A program made the translations under genes and the position numbers. The notes below the pieces were generated by a model. That model ran no database searches. It saw only the letters and a list, made by a program, of their open reading frames with translations, and was not told the origin of the DNA. Below are positions 52,920 through 61,563 of a DNA stretch of 64,000 bases, piece by piece (positions within the stretch are counted from its first letter, which is position 1; each line of letters starts with the position of its first letter). Origin of the DNA: Prorocentrum cordatum (taxonomy: Eukaryota; Sar; Dinophyceae; Prorocentrales; Prorocentraceae); NCBI GenBank assembly GCA_963575745.1, contig CAUYUJ010018052.1, forward strand, positions 12,501 through 76,500, in the 5' to 3' direction.

Positions 52920-53551
52920 CTAGGTGCGACAGCTCCTCTCCGCAACGCCGAACTCGGACCTGAGCGGGGCTTCAGAACCCCCCCCCCCGGGTTTCAGGGG
53001 AAGTCCGTCTGTAAACGTCGAATCTAAACAATCTTGGTACCTCTTGGCGGCCCAAAATTTGGGAGTCACAACGTTGACGAGATACAATACCTCAACCCAG
53101 GCCAAAGGGTCTGTGAACCTCTTCGTTCCAATGTCGGCAGCTTCGCATTGAGTCCTTCCGTACTGAAGCTCAACGATACCTCGAGAAAATTGTTCAGACA
53201 CAGCTGCCGCATCCATGCGATGAGTTCGCGGTAGGTGCATGAGCTTCATGGACCCTCCAGCTTTAATGACCTTACATGCCGCCTGGTTGTCCTCTAAAAA
53301 CAAACAACATTTCTCTCTTCAAAGCAATATTTCCCAAAGCGGAAGGGCTGCAAGCAGCTCTTTTCGCAGGGCAAGGCCAGCAGCCACAATCTCTGCCTCG
53401 AGAGCACTATGGGAAACGCACGTCTGTCGCTGAGATCCCATAGACTGCCCAGCTCCAGTGCATGGGCCCCGAATTGCTTGATAACTGGCACTCGTGCTCC
53501 TATATGTGTTCGGATGTCGCTGGCCAGGTCCGCGTCAGAGCATTGCTTCAA
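52920..53551 (-). pseudogene. Copia RNase H, frameshifted
   Basis: The frame from 53551 begins KQCSDADLASDIRTHIGARV, the first RNase H strand with catalytic Asp. It then drifts out of frame, and the expected S-x-x-E-A-E helix (HSALEAEIVAAGLA) is visible in another phase around 53400. The frame from 53303 continues with FLEDNQAACKVIKAGGS, then LPRTHRMDAAAVSEQF and CEAADIGTKRFTDPLAW, which is the closing part with Asp-Asn-Gln, His-Arg and Ala-Asp-x-x-Thr-Lys. All landmarks of a copia RNase H are present in two or three frames. Confidence 0.85.
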
Positions 53552-53578
53552 CTAGACATCCTCCATTCTATCACCTAC

Positions 53579-54055
53579 CTATGAAGACATACGGTAGTGA
53601 GAGGTACACTCGATGTAACAGATGAGGCGGGAAAGATCCATGTCTCGTTGCTCCGCCCATTGCTTAATGCAACTGGCCGTGTGGCACGCGGCGCGGAGCA
53701 AGTCGCATCGAGCCATTCTTGCACCGTAAAAGATCTTCATCAAGACTTTCGCCGCTATGGGCTGGAGCACTCCCGACTGGGTCGGTGGCTCCGGGTCATT
53801 GGGGCTGGCCGCTGCGGCGTCGAGGCCGTGAACAACAATTTCTTGATCTGGGGGCCCAACGTCAACTTTGATATGTAACACGGAGGCGGTTGCCTCCTCT
53901 GCGGGAGAGCAAATTTCACTTCTAGGGCCGCCTTGACCGTCTTCGAGGTCAACAAGTTCGGGCCCAAACGGGGTACCCGCAGCGGGATAAATAGCTGGGT
54001 CAGTATCCGTGAGTTGTGCATGTAAAGTGACACAGGACTCGAAGAATTCAGTCAT
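53579..54055 (-). pseudogene. Copia connection region
   Basis: After an acidic linker, the frame carries IAAKVLMKIFYGARMARCDL then LRAACHTASCIKQW and DLSRLICYIECTSHYRM. This matches the copia segment between RT and RNase H, with Leu-Met-x-x-Leu-Tyr-x-Ala-Arg-x-x-Arg-x-Asp-Leu and Leu-x-Arg-Leu-x-x-Tyr. It is in a different frame from the RT core and is separated from it by about 90 bp. Confidence 0.8.
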
Positions 54056-54142
54056 GTCGTATTATATGACTCTGGCCTGTTTGGGTTCTCTCGGTATGGC
54101 TCGGACGGCTGGGCCGCCGAGTCACCCCCCGTTTCCTCCTCG

Positions 54143-54907
54143 CTACTCGTCTGGGACGGAGGCGTTCTTTTTAACTTTAGGAGGCGGTGGGTTCAAAACC
54201 GCGGGCAACTCACCTTGCCATTCAACAAATTGTGTAGACAGTCTATGTTCACAACCTAAATATCGTCCGACCGCGGTCGGAGGGTCTATTTCTATACCTT
54301 TCGGGCAATTGTCAGATGGGGTTTGTAATAGCTTCCAACCTTCAGCTAGCTTGTCTGCGGGGCCAGACAGCTTGAAATCGTCAACGTAAATTATCAAAAA
54401 TAGCTTCAGCTCTTCATGAAAATAACAGCTGCGCCACGGGCTACATTTCACGAATCCTTTAGCCGTAACATGCCCTTCGCAGTGCTGCTCCCAATATCCT
54501 CCCGAATCAGGGTGCCCGTATAAAGATAAACATAACGGGCATACGGGATTGCGCATGTGCGACCGCTCTTTGGGCCACTCATCACGGGGTAAGAATGCCC
54601 ACGTTGGGGCGCCACCCAACTTTGACTGAGTGTAAGCCTGACAGGCGTCAGCTTGTTCAATACTATGGCCGTCGAAAAGGCCGTAAGTGTCAGCTGCTTT
54701 GCTGGCCTGCATTGTAGCAGGACTGCTGGAAAGTTCTTGAAACAAAGCAACATCCTTATTCTGATCTCTCACGCTCGAACCATCGAAGACTACCCGACCT
54801 TTGTATTTCCGGTCTTTGTGTCCGAGTGGCAACTCTGAGTTTTTCTCGAATGACTGCGAACAAACGACCAAAGTGAGCGGTCTGTCCGTTGAGTTCTGCA
54901 ACAACAT
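54143..54907 (-). pseudogene. Copia reverse transcriptase core
   Basis: About 254 codons uninterrupted. YKGRVVFDGSSVRDQN comes first, then EQADACQAYTQSKLGG (motif A, with Asp), PTWAFLPRDEWP, and VCPLCLSLYGHPDSGGYWEQ (motif B, Leu-Tyr-Gly-x-x-x-Ser/Gly-Gly). LFLIIYVDDFKLSGP is motif C with both catalytic Asp residues intact. YLGCEH follows. It is the best preserved part of the element; flanking frameshifts still prevent a full polyprotein. It ends in a Pro/Lys-rich stretch, VLNPPPPKVKK. Confidence 0.9.
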
Positions 54908-56390
54908 CGGAGTATTCCCTAACCCCTTCCTCGTTCCATGTGCCTATGTCTCGCAATCGGTTCCATTCCTTTCTGAGAGCGGCCTGGGCATCTTGATTAG
55001 CCTCGGCCTCAGTTTTGGAAACGGAGCGAGCTACAGCGGCATCAATCTTAGTACGTTGCCAATCGCTGGGAAGTTGGAAGGGCTCGTCGATAACTGAGAT
55101 TAGATCAGTAAAAGGGTTGTATAAGTAATCCAAATCAAACCTCTCCTTCTCACGGTGACTAGGCATCATTGGGGCCGAGCTGGCTTGCAGAGGCATTCGA
55201 GGTACGTTTCGCCGCGACGCGGCGGCCGCCGGACTCGAGGTCAGGCTTGCATCTTGCGTCACCTCAGATTCATCATCGGATAACGGGCCCCCGCCGGCTG
55301 GGCCGGAGGGAACGCCGCCACGTGCTATGGTACCACCGCGCCATGTTTGCTTCCACCAAACATCCTCATCATCCGAAAGATGTTCGTCGGAACCACCCTC
55401 CTCCGAGGATTCAGTAGCTACAGCTGCGGCTTGGCCGCCCTGTGCCGCCCAACGGCGGAATCTCTCAGCCACCCGCGGCGCGGCTAGTCTTGCCTTTGGA
55501 TGCGCCGCAAGATAGGCAGCGGTCTCTGCAGAGATTGGACGGACCGCAGGTGGCTGGGCCACCGCGGGCTCGGGCGGAGTCGGTGGATCATCCGCGTCTA
55601 AGCCTATATCACGCAGGAGGCCGAGACAAGGACCAGGATCGTCTATACCAAGGAATCCTCTCTTCTCGGCCTTGCATTGTTCGACGGCCTCCCGGCGTTG
55701 AGCTTGATTCATGTTGAACCAACGTCCAGGATGAATTCCAGGATTGGTGGATTCTGGCAACTTCTTCAACCACTGAGCACCGTGCTTAGGATCTGGATCT
55801 GTGACCCACACGCGGGTCACTGGAGCATAGTCGGGATCATAAGAGAGTACAACTCGTATGCTGCACGTCTTCCGACGGCCTGTCAACAGGAGCTTTTGCG
55901 TCAACTCTTCCCTCGTCAGACCGACGATGCGCCTATCCTCAAAGTGTTCTATCGCATCAAGGTCCTGGGTCGTAAGAGCAAGGAGCTGCCCTTTCCCTGG
56001 AACCTCCTCACGCGGCTTGGCCGCTGAGAAGCTCGATTGTCGATCCAAACGGTACTCAATATGTGCGCGACCTAACTTCTTGTCTTCTTCGTCTGGGTGA
56101 GAGTCTCGCCGTGGGCCCAGGCCATCAACTACCGCAGGCTCGTCATCCACGCATGAGCCCCCCGGACCGTCATCATCATCGGAATCGGCCTCGGGGTCTC
56201 GCGGTGGAGCGCCCTCGCCTTCTTGAGGAGGCGGCGGCATAATAATGGCGGGCTCATCTGCACCAAACAGATTGCCCGATCGCGCTCCTGTCATCTGCCG
56301 CGGACCGTCTGGGACGGCCGCGGCCTCTCCTGCGGGAGGGATCGTGACGGAGCGCGCCTCAGTCATTGCCTGCTCGTACGCTTTTCTCAA
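54830..56390 (-). pseudogene. Copia linker and start of reverse transcriptase
   Basis: A 544-codon frame ending at 54756, of which the part down to about 54830 is natural. Residues 1-130 are acidic and Pro-rich. Residues 130-280 include LTTQDLDAIEHFEDRRIVGL and a Lys/Arg segment. Residues 280-420 are a low-complexity Ala/Pro/Asp linker with hairpins at 55294, 55426, 55549 and 56012. From about residue 440 the reverse transcriptase starts: KEWNRLRDIGTWNEEGVREY then HFGRLFAVIREK, the typical opening of the copia RT. It shifts frame at about 54830. Confidence 0.75.
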
Positions 56391-56790
56391 AAAGGAAACT
56401 GAGGAGATTGATATTCCGCAGTGCCGTCCAAGATGTTGCTGTATACCTGATCGGACTTTTCTATGGCGGGTCGTTTTCCCTTGGGCGCGCGCCCAGATTC
56501 CATGTTAAGTCCATCCAATTGTCGCAGCGGCGCAACGTAACTCTCTGGACCAACCACACACCCCGCTTTGTGCACATACCCCAAGTATATCCCAGGGATC
56601 ATTGTGCCGCCAGTCTTGGCTGTTCTGAATATTGACATGGCGGGGGTACATAGCGCACGAGGGGCCCGAAGGGAAGAAGCGGCGCCTCAAACATGTGTCC
56701 AAAGCGACGCTCCCAACTTGACTTCCCCTCCTCAGGGGTCCTGGCATTATAGCAAAGACAAGAGTATCGAACGGCATACGTCCAATATGT
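56387..56790 (-). pseudogene. Copia integrase C-terminal region
   Basis: Two frames. 56790-56610 reads TYWTYAVRYSCLCYNAR, then WERRFGHMFEAPLLPFGPLV, matching the tyrosine-rich YW..A..Y...RN and GE.F....IPFG stretch that follows the integrase catalytic core. After a shift near 56610 it reads GTMIPGIYLGYVHKAGCVVG, the Gly-x-Phe/Tyr-Leu-Gly-Tyr motif that ends copia integrases. The catalytic Asp-Asp-Glu part is missing upstream. Confidence 0.7.
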
Positions 56791-56799
56791 CTTGGGGCC

Positions 56800-58045
56800 T
56801 CTTGGAGGCCTCTTCCTCCTATGTGGGAGCGGTATTGGAAGCCTCTTGGGCCGTCTTGGAGCATCGGGATGCCAAAGGCAGAAAAGATTAAAATCCGTCA
56901 AAGCCCAATCGTAAAACAATGAGTTGTGCCTCTTGGGGCCACCTTGGGAGATCTCTTGGAACCTCGTCGGCCCTCTTGGGAGCTTCTTGGGGGCCTCTTG
57001 GATCCGATTGGGGGCCTCTTGGGACTTCCCGAGAACCTCTCGGGGTAGAAAGCTCGGATTCTCGGTTCGTGTTTCCCTTCTTGGGCCTCTCTTGGGGCCG
57101 TCTTGGGGCCCTCTCGGGCCGTCTTGGGCGCCTCAGGCACCGCCTTGGGGCCCTCGTGGGCCGCCCAGGGCCCTCTTGGAAGCCTCTTCGGCTATCTTGG
57201 AGCTGTCTGGGAGGCCTCTTCCTCCTCCTCGTCCCCCTCCTCCTCCTCCCACTCCAGCTCTCTCTCTCTCTCCTCCTGCAGCGTGTTCCGGAAGGCTCCC
57301 GCCGGAACATGCTGTGCACAAGTGCTGTCACTGCTCCCGCCACCGTGCCCTGGGTGGTGAGTCAGAGGCCTCATGGGTGTTGGTTTGGATCTCGTGGTTG
57401 GCCTGTCGGGGACGTCGTGAAGGCAGTTTCGCAGTTTCTCGGTAGCCGTTTTGGGACCGTTGTGGGGCCTCCTCGGGGCTGTTTTGTGGCCTCTTTAGGC
57501 CTCGTTTGGGCCTCCTGGGTGCCTCTTGGGGGCCTCCTGGGGCCTCTTGGGGGCTCCTTGGGGCCTCCTGGGGCACTCTTCAAGCGGGAGGGTCGAATTT
57601 TGGAGTCGTGGTCCCCCTCTTGGGCGCATCTTGGGGCCGTCTTGGGGCTCTGTTGGGTTGTCTTGGGCGACTCTGGGGCCGTCTTGGGGCCCTCTTGGGC
57701 CGTCTTGGGGCGCTCTTGGGGGCCTATTGAGCCGTCTTGGAACGTCGGACAGCCGAAAAGGCTGGAAGGCCAAAATCGTTCGAAAACCTTATGACAATTT
57801 ACGATCTCGGCCTCTTGAAGCGCTCTGGAGAGGCGTCTTGAAGCGTCGTGGAGTGCCTTGGGGGGCCTCTCGGGCCGTCTTGGGTCTATCTTGGGCGTCC
57901 TGGAGCGGGCTTTCGGAGACTCGGGGCCCGCTTGGGCCGTCTTGGGAGCCTCTGGAGGCCCTGCTGGACTATTTCGGACCTCCCCGGCCGCCCCGTTCTC
58001 CCATGAGGGGTCGGAGGCGGCGGCCTCCGAGGCCCAGTGGGAAGC
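56800..58045 (+). repeat. Segmental duplication, copy 1 (CTCTTGGGGCC-rich)
   Basis: About 1.2 kb shared with 59723-60905 in the same orientation. Unique landmarks match in order: GGATGCCAAA.GGCAGAAAA, AAGCCCAATCGTAAAACAAT, a CTCCTCCTCGTCCCCC segment, GTGTTCCGGAAGGCTCCCGC, CGGACAGCCGAAAAGGCTGG and GGAGGCGGCGGCCTCCGAGG. The body is full of the CCTCTTGGGGCC minisatellite, which is why long spurious Gly/Trp/Leu-rich frames exist. Copy 1 has a few extra minisatellite units. No coding function. Confidence 0.92.
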
Positions 58046-58051
58046 ACAAAG

Positions 58052-58238
58052 ACATACTAGTACTATATGTCCTCCTTGGAGGCGCGCGTCCGACCCGAAC
58101 ATATAGTATACCCATCTTGTAGTATATCGTTTCCCGAGCGGTGTAGCCAGAAAGCGCCCCCCACGACGCATATACTATAAGATTTCTCGGTGCGCGCGTC
58201 GCCTCCGGGGGGGCGAAGCACATATAGTATAAGTATGT
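58052..58238. mobile_element. 187-bp MITE-like element with imperfect terminal inverted repeats
   Basis: The left end is ACATACTAGTACTATATGTC and the right end inverted is ACATACTTATACTATATGTG, with about three mismatches in 20. An inner pair of inverted segments, GGAGGCGCGCGTC (58078) and its inverse near 58190-58205, extends the arms. Shorter TATAGTATA pieces occur inside. No ORF. It begins a few bases after copy 1 of the segmental duplication ends. Confidence 0.7.
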
Positions 58239-59722
58239 TAGGGTGATGCCGACCTAGGACGCGGAAACCCTTTAGAAGCACAGGGAAAATGAGCCCCGGA
58301 CCCCCCATGGAGGCTCTTCGGCGCTCTTGGACCCGTGCAAGCTCGAAAATGCGAGAAGCCAAAAACATTGAAAATACCGTTGGACATATACGACTTTGGC
58401 CTCTTCGGGCCGTACTTCTTGGGGTCTCTTGGAGGCCACCTGGGAGCCTCGAGAGCCGTCGGAAGGCTGACTTGGGCTGCTCATGAGCGTCTTGGGCCAT
58501 CCTTTCGCATTCTGGGGGCTCCTGGGGGGCGTCTTGGGCCCTCCTGGAGCGCTGTGGAGGCTGCCCGGAAAGGCTGGGGCAGCGGTGCCGGGAGTATCCC
58601 CGAGATGTGGCCATATCTTTTCAGCGCGTTCCGGGAGCATCTTCCCGGAACGCGCTCGTGGCAGGGCGCCCACGTCCGAGGACGTTGGCATGGGAAACCG
58701 CAGCGCGTGATCATTCCAGCGCGTTCCGGCGAAGACCGTCCAGAACGCGCTTGGGCAAGCGCTGGGTTTGGGGAAGGCGAGTGGGAACCGTTCAGGCAGT
58801 TCGGGATGCTCGGGGCGAGAGGCGGAAACCATCCTCATAAGACATGCAGTCTTCCTGGAGCCGTCTTGCAGAAAACACAAGAAAAATGAGGCCCTGCAGT
58901 CGTTCCTGGAGCCGTCTTGGAGCCCTCTTGGGCTGCCCTGGAGCCTGTTGGAGCCCTCTGCGGAATGGTCTTGGAACCCGCGCCGAGGATCTGGAAAATG
59001 TCCGGGACCATCGCGGCGGCCTCCGAGGCCCGGGACGCCGAACCCCCGTAAAAACACAGCGAAAATGAGCCCCAGTACTCCCATGGAGGGTCGGGCAGCT
59101 GTTTTCGGGCCCCTGGGCTAGAACCATTGCGCGCGCTTCGCGCGCGCTCAGGTTCTAGCCCAGGCCGGGGGGGCGCTGGACGATCTTGGACAACGCTATC
59201 AAGCACAGGCGCGCGACGGCATCTGAGGAGCTTCTGGGGTGTTTCGCATGCTTCGTCAACTGGCTGTGGGAGGCACCTCCTGGGTGCTTCTTGGGGGGGC
59301 GTCTGAGGGTCCCTTGGGGGCATCGGTTCTGCAATCTGAAGCCGTCATTGGCCGTCTTGGCTGCGTGGAGGCCCGACTTGAGGCCACCTGCGGCCAGATT
59401 GAGGCAATCCGGAAGCCTCCCGGGGGCCTCCTGGAAGCAGTTTTGACGCATCGAGGGCAGTCTTGGGCTATTTTAAAGCCTCTTGGACGTCTCCTAGGGG
59501 CCTTTTAGGCCCTCGGGAAGCTTTTGGGGTCCTCGTCGGACCACTTGGGGGCCTCTTGCGGCCTCCTGTGGGCCTTGTGGGGGGACCGCTCTGCTGTTGG
59601 GTCGCGTTCCCCTTCTTGGGCCTCTCTTGGGGCTCTTGGGGCCCTCTCGGGCCGTCTTGGGCGCCTCAAGCACCGTCTTGGGGCCATCGCGGGCCGTCTT
59701 GGGGCCCTCTTGGAGGCCTCTT
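58239..59722. repeat. Minisatellite-rich spacer with repeated GAAAATGAGCCCC segment
   Basis: A segment around GGGAAAATGAGCCCCGGACC followed by CCATGGAGG occurs at 58281-58313 and 59056-59089, and again at 60921-60953 and 61013-61048. The rest is CTCTTGG/CTCCTGG minisatellite, TTCCGGCG/GAACGCGCT-type local repeats near 58620-58760, and unassigned sequence. No gene. Confidence 0.8.
59112..59164. other. 53-nt perfect two-stem hairpin
   Basis: CCTGGGCTAGAACC (59112-59125) pairs perfectly with GGTTCTAGCCCAGG (59151-59164). Inside are symmetric 3-nt bulges (ATT and TCA), then GCGCGCGC-TTC-GCGCGCGC. The arms total 22 paired bases with no mismatch. It could form a cruciform or a stable RNA hairpin. 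It has no match to a known RNA family that I recognise. Confidence 0.85.
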
Positions 59723-60905
59723 CCTCTATATGGGACGGGTATTGGAAGCCTCTTGGGCCGTCTTGGAGCATCGGGATGCCAAAAGGCAGAAAACATTAAA
59801 ACCCGTCAAAGCCCAATCGTAAAACAATGAATTGTGCCTCTTGGGGCCACCTTGGGAGATCTCTTGGAACCTCGTCGGCCCTCTTGGGAGCTTCTTGGGA
59901 GCCTCTTAGATCCGATTGGGGGCCTCTTGGGACTTCCCGAGAACCTCTCGGGGTAGAAAGCTCGGGTTCTCGGTTCGTGTTTCCCTTCTTGGGCCTCTCT
60001 TGGGGCCGTCTTGGGGCCCTCTCGGGCCGTCTTGGGCGCCTCAGGCACCGCCTTGGGGCCCTCGTGGGCCGCCCAGGGCCCTCTTGGAAGTCTTCGGCTA
60101 TCTTGGAGCTGTCTGGGAGGCCTCTTCCTCCTCCTCGTCCCCCCCCTCCTCCTCCCACTCCACCTTTCTGTCCTCCTGATCTTCCTCCTCCTGCAGCGTG
60201 TTCCGGAAGGCTCCCGCCGGAACATGCTGTGCACAAGTGCTGTCACTGCTTCCGCCACCGTGCCCTGGATGGTGGGTCAGAGGCCTCAGGGGTGTTGGTT
60301 GGATCTCGTGGTTGGCCTGCGGGGACGTCGTGAAGGCAGTTTCGCAGCTTCTCGGTAGCCGTTTTGGGACCGTTGTAGGGCCTCCTCGGGGCTGTTTTGT
60401 GGCATCTTTAGGCCTCGTTTGGGCCTCCTGGGGCCTCTTGGGGGCTCCTTGGGGCGTCCTGGGGCACTCTTCAAGCGGGAGGGTTGAATTTTGGAGTCGG
60501 GGTCCCCCTCTTGGGCGCATCTTGGGGCCGTCTTGGGGCTCTGTTGGGCTGTCTTGGGCGACTCTGGGGCCGTCTTGGGGCCCTCTTGGGCCGTCTTGGG
60601 GCGCTCTTGGGGGCCTATTGAGCCGTCTTGGAACGTCGGACAGCCGAAAAGGCTGGAAGGCCAAAATCGTTCGAAAACCTTATAACAATTTACGATCTCG
60701 GCCTCTTGAAGCGCTCTGGAGAAGCGTCTTGAAGCGTCGTGGAGTGCCTTGGGGGGCCTCTCGGGCCATCTTGGGCCTATCTTGGGCATCCTGGAGCGGT
60801 CTTTCGGCGATGGGAGCCTCTGGAGGCCCTCCTGGACTATTTTGGACCTCCCCGGCCGCCCCGTCCTACCATGAGGGGTCGGAGGCGGCGGCCTCCGAGG
60901 CCCAG
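59723..60905 (+). repeat. Segmental duplication, copy 2
   Basis: Second copy of 56800-58045, offset by about 2.87-2.91 kb, with a few small deletions (for example at 60090 and 60425). It ends in GGAGGCGGCGGCCTCCGAGG then CCCAG, where copy 1 continues differently, so the right boundary is sharp. Confidence 0.92.
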
Positions 60906-61096
60906 GAACCCCGTAAAAACAAAGGGAAAGTGAGCCCCGGAACCCCCATGGAGAGCGCAGGCACACTCCTGGCGAGCTCGGAGGCCCTGGAACGCCGAAA
61001 CCTTGTAAATACACAAGGAAAGTGGGCCCCGGACCCCCCATGGAGGGCGCAGGCACACTCCTGGCGGCCTGGCCCCCTAAACCTGTATATATATAT
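60906..61096. repeat. Two copies of the GAAAATGAGCCCC-type segment
   Basis: 60921-60953 and 61013-61048, each followed by GCGCAGGCACACTCCTGGCG, so about 92 bp is duplicated in tandem. A TATATATATA stretch follows at 61086-61095. Confidence 0.8.
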
Positions 61097-61208
61097 AGCT
61101 CGCCTAACCGTTCCCTCCCGCCAGGCTCATTTTTTGTGTGAGGGGCTGACCAGGCCAGTGACTTCGATACGTCGATGCCGAGGAACGCCAAGCCGAGAGC
61201 ACACACCC
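61097..61208 (-). repeat. 112-bp direct repeat, distal copy (B2-like)
   Basis: Identical over 112 bp to 61391-61502, starting AGCTCGCCTAACCGTTCCC on the plus strand and ending AGAGCACACACCC. The pair lies just beyond the stop of the retroelement ORF (61564), separated by 182 bp. In Ngaro/PAT-type DIRS elements the ORFs are followed by B1-A2-B2; this would be B2. Confidence 0.9.
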
Positions 61209-61390
61209 TGCATAAAGAGATTGCATTACAGTTTGCTGAGCATTGAAAAGGAGAAGAGAGAGGCGAGAAAGGCACGGCACAGACACACACCCACAAAGGC
61301 ACGCGAGAGGGGAGGGAGGGCGGGAAGACTTGAGCGTGGCAGTTGCGGCGGGATCCAGGATGGGCTATGCCTAAACATGTGAAATGTGAC

Positions 61391-61502
61391 AGCTCGCCTA
61401 ACCGTTCCCTCCCGCCAGGCTCATTTTTTGTGTGAGGGGCTGACCAGGCCAGTGACTTCGATACGTCGATGCCGAGGAACGCCAAGCCGAGAGCACACAC
61501 CC
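61391..61502 (-). repeat. 112-bp direct repeat, proximal copy (B1-like)
   Basis: Exact copy of 61097-61208. It begins 61 bp downstream (minus strand) of the retroelement stop codon. The 182-bp sequence between the copies (61209-61390) would be A2 under the split-direct-repeat model and should recur at the far 5' end of the element, outside this window. Confidence 0.9.
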
Positions 61503-61563
61503 GTACCCGTACGGTGAACTGGCCGACTTACAGGTATGCAAGAGGCGGCCGAATATATATACT

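Larger units (their letters stand above)
37684..56024. repeat. Dispersed 11-15 nt hairpin family (stem - TNG/TTT loop - stem)
   Basis: More than twenty copies of a perfect hairpin with a 4-6 bp, mostly GC stem and a 3-nt loop, written on the plus strand as TTG, TGG, TTT or TAG. CGGC-NNN-GCCG types: 37684-37694, 41388-41398, 42570-42580, 42670-42680, 44088-44098, 44125-44137, 44197-44209, 44650-44660, 45886-45898, 45926-45936, 46519-46531, 47586-47600, 47618-47628, 47765-47775, 49260-49270, 49314-49324, 54106-54116, 55294-55306, 55426-55438, 56012-56024. Compensated variants: CTGGC/GCCAG 41348-41360, CTGCC/GGCAG 42017-42029, TGGC/GCCA 46649-46659, CAGC/GCTG 49287-49297, GGGG/CCCC 52474-52484, GGTGGC/GCCACC 55549-55563. 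Most sit in Ala/Pro-rich linkers of minus-strand ORFs. Confidence 0.8.
52920..56790 (-). mobile_element. 5'-truncated Ty1/copia retrotransposon
   Basis: Minus strand: the end of an integrase (56790-56390), a long linker, reverse transcriptase (about 55090-54150), connection domain (about 53800-53580) and RNase H (53551-52920). This order, with integrase before RT, defines the copia superfamily. Gag, protease and the integrase core are missing: the 5' end is lost where the minisatellite begins at about 56790. No long terminal repeats were found. At least three frameshifts make it non-autonomous. Confidence 0.85.

Noticed and set aside
56919-60664. Gly/Trp/Leu/Ser-rich frames looking like repeated membrane or fibre proteins
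   Set aside because: They follow the CCTCTTGGGGCC minisatellite; both strands and all frames give similar peptides.
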